The position numbers were made by a program, and so were the translations under genes. A DNA stretch of 14,898 nucleotides, taken from positions 1 to 14,898 of the forward strand of contig CAZSMU010000090.1 of assembly GCA_964607915.1 (NCBI GenBank), in the 5' to 3' direction. The notes beneath the pieces are model-generated. The model did not search any database and was not told the origin of the DNA. It worked only from the letters and a program-made list of their open reading frames with translations. This stretch comes from JADJPL01 sp964607915. GTDB taxonomy: Bacteria > Bacteroidota > Bacteroidia > Chitinophagales > Saprospiraceae. Below, in pieces: positions 1 through 6,800 of this stretch (within the stretch, counting starts at the first letter, position 1; every line of letters starts with the position of its first letter).

Positions 1-14
1 ACACAACCCCAAGC

Positions 15-52
15 CAGCGAGGAGGGAACTTTTCTCCACACCACGTCTTTTT
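15..52 (-). repeat. arm of a dispersed intergenic repeat (second copy at 14743-14790)
   Basis: Read on the minus strand, this stretch runs AAAAAG, five variable bases, GTGTGGA, one variable base, AAAA, and then TTCCCTCCTCGCTG. The plus strand at 14743-14790 has the same order. The first 23 bases agree at about 18 positions, the 14-base block is identical, and an insertion of about ten bases in the right-hand copy separates the two parts. The two copies therefore lie in inverted orientation at the ends of the window. No coding sequence is seen in 1-167. The right-hand copy is one arm of a larger palindromic element; whether a full element lies to the left of base 1 cannot be seen. Confidence 0.6.
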
Positions 53-76
53 ACACACCCATTGCTATAATTCCCC

Positions 77-106
77 TTGTTTATTGCCGGCGAAAACGTA
101 TTTTTG
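77..106 (+). promoter_or_regulatory. Bacteroidota-type promoter of the beta-oxidation operon
   Basis: TATTTTTG at 99-106 fits the Bacteroidota -7 consensus TAnnTTTG. A TTG at 77-79 lies 19 bases upstream and fits the -33 element. Transcription would then start near 112 and leave an untranslated leader of about 55 nt before the ATG at 168. This also argues against the upstream in-frame TTG at 84 as the start codon, because that codon lies inside the promoter. Confidence 0.55.
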
Positions 107-167
107 TACAATTAGCGAATTTTCGCTACCTGCTTCGGCCCACACCAAATTTATTAAACCATCCGCT

Positions 168-2561
168 ATGAACAAACGCATTAAAAAAGCCGCTGTCCTG
201 GGGTCCGGGGTAATGGGATCCGGGATTGCCTGCCACTTCGCCAATATCGGACTGGACGTCCTCTTGCTGGACATCCTGCCGCCGGATCTGGCAGAGGGCG
301 AGAAAGCCCTCCCTGCAGCCCGCAACCGCCTCGTCCAAAAAGCGCTCGAAAACGCCATTAAAAGCAAGCCTGCCCCTCTGTACGACCAGGCTTTCGCAAG
401 CCGTATCAAAACGGGGAACTTCGAAGACGACTTCGAAAAAATCAGAGACTGCGACTGGATCATAGAGGTCGTCGTGGAAAACCTGGAGGTGAAAAAGGCC
501 ATTTTCGAGAAGGTGGACCGCTTTCGCGCCCCCGGCTCCTTCGTCACGTCCAACACGTCTGGCATCCCCATCCACCTCATGCTGGAAGGGCGCAGCGACG
601 ACTTCAAACGCTGCTTCTGCGGAACCCACTTTTTCAACCCGCCCCGCTACCTGCGCCTGTTTGAAGTAATCCCCACCCCGGCCACCGACCCTGCCATGGT
701 GGATTTCTTCATGCACTATGGCGATCTCTTCCTGGGTAAGCAGACGGTCTTGTGCAAAGATACCCCCGCCTTCATCGGCAACCGAATCGGGGTCTATGCC
801 ATGGCTAAAATCTATCAGCTCACCACCTCGCTCTCCCTGCGCATCGAAGAAGTGGACGCCATCACCGGCCCACCCCTCGGACGCCCGAAAACCGGTACCT
901 TCCGCCTCGGCGACCTGGTCGGCCACGATACCGCCGCAAAAGTCATCATGGGCATCCAACAGAACTGCCCCCACGACGAGCAGGCACATACGTTCGAGGT
1001 ACCCCCCTACCTCCAGTTCCTGCTCGACAACAAATTCCTGGGCAATAAATCCGGACAGGGATTCTATAAAAAGACAAAGGACAAGGATGAAAAAGGCCGC
1101 CCCGTCACCCTCGCCCTGAATCTCGAAACCCTTCAGTACGAACCCTCCGTCCGCCCCGAACTGCCCAGCCTCAAAACCGCAAAGCAAATAGACGACCCCA
1201 AGCGGCGGATCGCAGCCCTCTTCAAAGCAGAAGATAAGGGCGGCGACCTGGTACGCCAGTCGCTCGCCGGCTTGTTTGCCTATGCTTCCAACCGCATCCC
1301 CGAAATATGCGACCAGCTCTTCAGCATTGACGATGCTATGCGCGCTGGCTATGCCTGGGAGTTCGGCCCCTTCGAATATTGGGATATCGTGGGCCTGCAA
1401 ACCGGCATAGACGCCGCTGAAGCACAAGGCGAACACGTCGCCCCCTGGGTGAAAGAAATGGCGGCCGCAGGGCTGACGTCTTTTTATACCACCAAAAACG
1501 GGGTGCGGCAATACTACGATATCCCCGCCAAAGCGTACCGCGAGATTCCCGGAGCATCTTCCTTTATCCTCCTGGACAACTACCGCGACCAGAGCCCCGT
1601 CCATAAAACCAGCGAGACCATCCTCCACGACATAGGCGACGGCGTACTCTGCCTGGAGTTCACCAGCCCGCACAACACGCTGGGCGAAGGCGTGCTGCGC
1701 GGCATCCACGAATCCATCCAGCTGGCAGAAGACGGCGACTGGAAAGCCTTGGTCATCGGCAATAACGCCGCCAACTTCTCCGTCGGGGCCAACCTGATGA
1801 TGATTGGTATGATGGCCTTCCAGCAGGATTTCGACGCGCTGAATATGGCCGTCCAGTACTTCCAGCAAACCATCATGCGCTGTCGCTACTCGCGCATCCC
1901 CGTAGTAGCTGCCACCCAGGGGTATGTGTTCGGAGGGGGCTGCGAAATGCTCATGCACTGCGATGCGAGCGCTGTTTCCGCCGAATCCTACGTCGGGTTG
2001 GTGGAAGTAGGCGTAGGGCTCATCCCTGGGGGTGCCGGCACCAAAGAGTTTGCCCTGCGCACCTCCGACTCCTTCCGCGAAGGGGACGTGCTCATCCCCG
2101 CCCTCATCGAACGCTTTAAAACCATCGCCCTGGCCAGCGTCGCCACGTCTGCCCATGAGGGGTACCGCTACGGCTACATGATCCCGGGGCGGGACCGCGT
2201 CGTGCTGAACAGGGACCGTGCAATCAGCGAAGCCAAGACCATAGCCCTCGATCTGGCCCGCAACTATGTGATGCCCACCCCGCGCACCGATATTACCGTG
2301 CTGGGGCGCAGCGGCCTCGCCGCCCTCTACGTCGCTGCCAACGAACTCAAACTCGGCGCCTACGCCAGCGAACACGATATCAAAATCGCCCAAAAGATCG
2401 CCTGGGTGCTCTGTGGGGGCGACCTAAGCGCAGCACAGCAAGTGTCGGAACAATACCTCCTGGACGTCGAGCGGGAAGCCTTCCTAAGCCTGGCCGGCGA
2501 GGCCAAAACACAGGAGCGCATCCAGTACATGCTCCAAAACAACCGACCGCTCAGGAACTGA
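168..2561 (+). CDS. fused 3-hydroxyacyl-CoA dehydrogenase / enoyl-CoA hydratase (FadN-like)
   Basis: A 797-residue cytoplasmic beta-oxidation enzyme that hydrates trans-2-enoyl-CoA and oxidises the resulting L-3-hydroxyacyl-CoA with NAD. The N-terminal Rossmann fold shows GSGVMGSG at residues 12-19 and an acidic D35 at the end of the second strand, as expected for NAD binding. GTHFFNPP at 152-159 carries the dehydrogenase catalytic His (H154). Dehydrogenase C-terminal helical domains fill the middle. A crotonase-fold hydratase domain occupies roughly residues 510-797, with an oxyanion-hole segment around FSVGANL and both catalytic glutamates: E593 in GGGCEM and E613 in LVEVGVGLIPGG. Their spacing of 20 matches the family. 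The dehydrogenase-first order is that of Bacillus FadN, the reverse of E. coli FadB. I chose ATG 168 because the promoter lies just upstream and the Rossmann strand follows at once. The thiolase gene follows after 52 nt, so the two are probably co-transcribed. Confidence 0.93.
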   Translation: MNKRIKKAAVLGSGVMGSGIACHFANIGLDVLLLDILPPDLAEGEKALPAARNRLVQKALENAIKSKPAPLYDQAFASRIKTGNFEDDFEKIRDCDWIIEVVVENLEVKKAIFEKVDRFRAPGSFVTSNTSGIPIHLMLEGRSDDFKRCFCGTHFFNPPRYLRLFEVIPTPATDPAMVDFFMHYGDLFLGKQTVLCKDTPAFIGNRIGVYAMAKIYQLTTSLSLRIEEVDAITGPPLGRPKTGTFRLGDLVGHDTAAKVIMGIQQNCPHDEQAHTFEVPPYLQFLLDNKFLGNKSGQGFYKKTKDKDEKGRPVTLALNLETLQYEPSVRPELPSLKTAKQIDDPKRRIAALFKAEDKGGDLVRQSLAGLFAYASNRIPEICDQLFSIDDAMRAGYAWEFGPFEYWDIVGLQTGIDAAEAQGEHVAPWVKEMAAAGLTSFYTTKNGVRQYYDIPAKAYREIPGASSFILLDNYRDQSPVHKTSETILHDIGDGVLCLEFTSPHNTLGEGVLRGIHESIQLAEDGDWKALVIGNNAANFSVGANLMMIGMMAFQQDFDALNMAVQYFQQTIMRCRYSRIPVVAATQGYVFGGGCEMLMHCDASAVSAESYVGLVEVGVGLIPGGAGTKEFALRTSDSFREGDVLIPALIERFKTIALASVATSAHEGYRYGYMIPGRDRVVLNRDRAISEAKTIALDLARNYVMPTPRTDITVLGRSGLAALYVAANELKLGAYASEHDIKIAQKIAWVLCGGDLSAAQQVSEQYLLDVEREAFLSLAGEAKTQERIQYMLQNNRPLRN

Positions 2562-2613
2562 TCCCGCAGCGGGGATCGCCGTTCTTTTTTTCAAACTTTA
2601 ATCATCGAAAAAA

Positions 2614-3783
2614 ATGGAAGCATATATCGTAAAAGCCTATCGTTCAGCTGTCGGGAAAGCCAAGAAGGGTGGGTTTCGCAATTTCCGCTCCGACGACCTG
2701 GCCGTCGAGGTTGTCAAGTACTTAGCCGCGCAAACCCCCGAACTCGATCCTCGTCTGGTGGACGACGTCATCGTAGGCTGCGCCAACCCCGAAGGAGAAC
2801 AAGGGTTTCAGATTGGACGCCAGATTTCCATGCGCGCCCTCGGCATCGAAGTGCCGGGCATGACCGTCAACCGCTATTGCGCCTCAGGCTTAGAGACCAT
2901 CTCCATCGCCGTCGCCAAGATCCGGGCCGGCATGGGGCATATCTATGTGGCAGGAGGTACGGAGAGCATGAGCCTGATTCCTATGACCGGCTATAAACTC
3001 GCCCCGAGTTACGCCGTGGCGAGTACCACCCCGAATTACCTCGCCAGCATGGGCCATACCGCTGAAGCAGTAGCCCGCAAATACGGCATCACCCGCGAAA
3101 TGGCCGACGCGTTTTCCGCGCGCTCCCACCAGCGGGCCGCCGCCGCCATCGCCGCCGGCAAGTTCAAAGCGGAAATCGTGCCCGTCACCGTCACCGAGGT
3201 CGCGGTGAAAGGCGATAAGCGCGTCGAGACCACGCATGTCGTGGATACCGACGAGGGCGTCCGCAGCGATACGACCCAGGAGGGCCTGGCAGCCCTGCGC
3301 CCCGCCTTCGCCCAAGGCGGCATCATCACCGCCGGCAACAGCTCCCAAACCTCCGATGGCGCGGCCTTCGTACTGGTGGTCAGCGAAGAAATGGTCAAGC
3401 AACTCGGCTTGACGCCCATCGCTCGCCTGGCCTCCTGCTCCGTCGGCGGCGTGGACCCGCTCTACATGGGCATCGGCCCCTGCGTGGCTATCCCTAAAGC
3501 ACTCCGCCAGGCAGGCCTCTCCCTGGGCGATATAGACCAAATCGAACTCAACGAAGCCTTCGCAGCCCAAGCCCTGGCCGTGATCCAGGAAGCCGGGCTC
3601 GACCCCGAAAAGGTCAACCCCAACGGAGGAGCCGTCGCCCTCGGGCACCCGCTCGGCTGCACCGGCGCCAAACTCAGCACCCAGCTGTTCCACGAAATGC
3701 GCCGACAGGGACATAGATATGGGATGGTCACCGCTTGCGTGGGCGGTGGCCAGGGAATAGCAGGCGTTTACGAACTGCTGTAA
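2614..3783 (+). CDS. fadA: acetyl-CoA C-acyltransferase (thiolase, FadA-like)
   Basis: A 389-residue thiolase, the normal family length. It cleaves 3-ketoacyl-CoA with CoA to give acetyl-CoA and a shortened acyl-CoA, the last step of the beta-oxidation cycle. The nucleophilic cysteine is C89 in NRYCASGLETI. The C-terminal signatures NPNGGAVALGHPLGCTGA (H345) and GMVTACVGGGQGIAG (C375) give the second and third catalytic residues. ELNEAFAAQAL and GNSSQTSDGAA are further family motifs. It sits 52 nt behind the hydratase/dehydrogenase gene on the same strand with no clear promoter between them, so the two probably form one operon that supplies subunits of the same pathway. An acyl-CoA dehydrogenase, often the third gene in FadN-FadA operons, is not in the window. 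The stop codon lies inside the terminator stem. A biosynthetic acetoacetyl-CoA thiolase cannot be excluded from sequence alone, but the neighbour favours degradation. Confidence 0.93.
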   Translation: MEAYIVKAYRSAVGKAKKGGFRNFRSDDLAVEVVKYLAAQTPELDPRLVDDVIVGCANPEGEQGFQIGRQISMRALGIEVPGMTVNRYCASGLETISIAVAKIRAGMGHIYVAGGTESMSLIPMTGYKLAPSYAVASTTPNYLASMGHTAEAVARKYGITREMADAFSARSHQRAAAAIAAGKFKAEIVPVTVTEVAVKGDKRVETTHVVDTDEGVRSDTTQEGLAALRPAFAQGGIITAGNSSQTSDGAAFVLVVSEEMVKQLGLTPIARLASCSVGGVDPLYMGIGPCVAIPKALRQAGLSLGDIDQIELNEAFAAQALAVIQEAGLDPEKVNPNGGAVALGHPLGCTGAKLSTQLFHEMRRQGHRYGMVTACVGGGQGIAGVYELL

Positions 3784-3828
3784 AAAGAAAAAGCCCGGCT
3801 CATCGCCGGGCTTTTTCTTTTTACAGCA
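3776..3828. terminator. bidirectional terminator, perfect 24-bp stem
   Basis: Arms at 3776-3799 and 3805-3828 are perfectly complementary, with a 5-nt loop (TCATC). The stem core is GCCCGGC/GCCGGGC, flanked by A-rich sequence on the left and T-rich sequence on the right, so a U-tract follows the GC core on either strand. It sits between two convergent genes. The thiolase stop codon (3781-3783) is inside the left arm, and the minus-strand gene stops at 3835-3837. Confidence 0.9.
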
Positions 3829-3834
3829 ACAAGT

Positions 3835-6800
3835 CTATTTCAAAATCGTCACATCCCCCTGGATGATAAGACCCTTTGAGATATCCAGCCGCAGGATATA
3901 ATAATAGGTGCCGTGCGGGAGTTCCTTGCCCGCTGCATTCAAGCCTCTCCAGTCGTTGTTGTAGGGTTTCGCCTCATATACGATATTCCCCCAGCGGTTG
4001 AAGATGACAATATGGTTGTCGGGGAAGATGGTCGGGTCGCCATTTTCCAGTACCTCAAAGCGCAGTTCGTCGTTGGCCCCGTCGCCATTCGGCGTGATGG
4101 CGTTGGCCACCGGAGCCTGGGGGAGGTTCGGGTCAAACTTGACATCCACTTTTACGATAGCCGTATCGCACAAGGTCGGACACGCCTTGCTGCACAGCGA
4201 ATACGTGAATTCGTCTTTTCCGTAGATCCGGGGAGGGACGGCATAGACCATGACCCCGCTCAGGATAGAGTCCACCCTGCCCAGTTTAGGCTTGGCAGCA
4301 AGCGCCAGGGTATAGCCCATGGAAAAGGCAGACTGGTCGTTTTGCACTACGTTGACTGACCCACTGCGCTGAATAGCCTCTACGACGAGCTCGTCGTTGT
4401 TGGCATTCGGGGCCGACTCGCGGGTCACGAGGAGCGAATCGGAGCTGTAGTTCGGACATTCCGCTTTGGAGAGCGTCCAGACGAACACGTTGGCACCCAG
4501 TTTCAATCCGAATACTTCGGTCAGGAATTCGCCGGGGGCTTCGATGGAAGCCCCGTTGCGGCTGGTCCACTGGCCGGAAGCCCCGCTGGGCAGGTTGCCC
4601 GTCAACTGGGCATCGTCGGCGCAGGCTACCTGGTCTGCACCCGCATTGGCCAACACCAACTTGGGATCGATGATGACCGTTACCGATGCCGTATCCGTAC
4701 AACCATTGGACGTATTGGTGACGCGCAGGCCATATACGCCCGGGCTATTGATTTTAGCCGCCAGGGTTGTTTCATCTGTAATCGTGCCCTTGCCGCTCAG
4801 GGTAGTCCAAAGATAGGTAAACCCTGTACCGCTGCTGGTGCCCGTCGCATCCAGGGTCCGGACGGCCCCCTGGCAGGGCAGCTCCAACTTGGCGTTGGTC
4901 ACCGCATCGGGCGCAGCGCGGTTTTGAGTGACTTCCACCGAAGCCATGCCGATACAACCATTGCCGGTATTGCGGAGGCGCAGGGAGAAGACCCCCGTCT
5001 GGGAGATCTTGATCTGATAGGGGTTAGCCGTAGGCACGATGGTCTGACCGGACTGCGAAGACCATTCCGGCACCAGTTTGCTTCCCTTCTCCGATTTATC
5101 CCCGTCCAGAGTGACCTCATTGACCGTACAAGTTAGCACGGCAGGGGTGGCAAGGACGACTTTCGGAGCAACCGTATCCAGAGAAACGAGAACAGTATCT
5201 ATTGCAAAACATCCGCTGAACGTATCCCGCACCTGAAGCAAGTACCGTCCCGGTTGGCTGACCACGGCTTTGACCCCGCTGGCAGGTGCCGGGTTAGGAC
5301 GGCCATCCAGACTCGACCAGGCGTAGGCTATCTTTGCGCCACTCGCCGAAGCGCTGCCATTCAAGGTATCGGCTTGCAGGGCGCAGGAGAGCGCGAGGTC
5401 TTTCCCCGCATTGGCCACAGGACGAAGGGTATCGGCAAAGACCGGCACGTTGGCCTCCCCTTTGCAGCCCGTCACCGTATTCGTGATCATAGCCTGGTAG
5501 ATGCCCGGGGCACCGACTATCGGGGAGAAGCTCGTCGCACCGCTCACGATACGCCCACCGGACGTGATCCAGTTCACCGAGTAGTTGGCAGCCGGGGAGA
5601 CACTGACACTCAGGGAGAGTTCCTTTTTGGCGCACGTGATGGTCGCATTGACCGTGTTGACCACCACTTTGGGCGTATCAATCGTAGAAGTAATCGTCAC
5701 CGAATCCGATGCCGAGCAGCCGTTGCGCTTATCGGTGACCGTCAACCGGTAGGAACCCGCTTTATTGATTTTCACCTGAAGCGAATCCATCTTCACCGTA
5801 GTGCCGGCAAGGGTCCACAACGCAGAGAGGGCGCCATTCGGACTGCTTGCCGTACCCTGAAGGGTGTATTCCGGAGTGAAACAGGACAGAACAGCCGCTT
5901 TACCCGCCGACACCGTCGGCTTGCGCGTATCTTCGCTGATCACAATCGTATCGCTCGCAGAGCAGGCGCTTGCAGTATCCGTCACCTGCAACACAAAGCG
6001 CCCGGCAGTCAGTACCCTGGGCGTGCGGAGGGTATCCCCGCCCGCTTCGAGAGTACCCCCGTTTTCCGCTTTCCAGATAGCCTTGAACGCGGTAGTATTG
6101 GTGATGGCCGGGTTCAGGCGGATTTGCGTTTGCACACAAGTGAACGCCGTATCGGCGCCTGCATTGACTTTGGGAATCGAGCGGGAAGGAACCACCTGCA
6201 CGGTATCCCGTGCGATACATCCACTTCCCTCCTCCTGGGCCTGGAAGATGTAACTGCCCAGCGCAGATACCTGTACCTGGGTGCCGGAGGCAATTTTTTT
6301 ACCCGCAGCATCCAACCAGGAATACGTAACGGGGCGCAGGTTGACAGAGTTCGAGCCATCCAGGGTAATGGGGAGGCCTTTGCAGTTCGACTCCACATCG
6401 CTGCCTGCTTTGACATCCGGAATCTCGCTTGCCTTGGTCACCCGGACGGTGTCGGTAGCGGTACACAGGTTCGTGGTATTTTGTACCTGCAGCGCATATA
6501 CGCCGACAGCGATCGCCCGCGGCTTTGACTTGATTTCGTCGCCGGGCATGATGATACCCCCATCCAAGGCAGTCCATCTGAACAGAATGGAATCGGAAGG
6601 CGTAGAGAGGCTAGCGTCTAAAAGTACCGTATCGGACAGGCAGCTCAGTACCTGATCCCTGCCTGCTTTTGCTTCCGGTATACTGGCGGGTAGGACCAAG
6701 GCGGTATCGCGCACCGTACAACCCGTTACTTTATCCGAAACAGCAAGGATGTAGGTACCTGCTTTTGAGGCCAAAGTAACGCTGCGGTTAGAGGTTCCGG

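Noticed and set aside
84..167. TTG-initiated extension of the dehydrogenase/hydratase gene by 28 residues
   Set aside because: It would start inside a good promoter (TTG 77-79, TATTTTTG 99-106), and the extra residues do not belong to the Rossmann fold that begins right after ATG 168.
126..2393. 755-codon open frame on the minus strand opposite the dehydrogenase/hydratase gene
   Set aside because: No recognisable motif; its openness follows from the GC-rich third codon positions of the gene on the plus strand, which carries all catalytic motifs.
2560..2591. Hairpin GATCCC/GGGATC followed by seven T between the two beta-oxidation genes
   Set aside because: The stem is only 6 bp and the T-run starts 7 nt after it, so it is too weak to call a terminator; the two genes are more likely one transcript.
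5254..6528. 424-codon open frame on the plus strand opposite the adhesin gene
   Set aside because: The product is rich in Arg, His and Gly with no domain, and lies opposite the phased Ig-like repeats, so it is a shadow. The same holds for the 329-codon plus-strand frame at 7366-8355.
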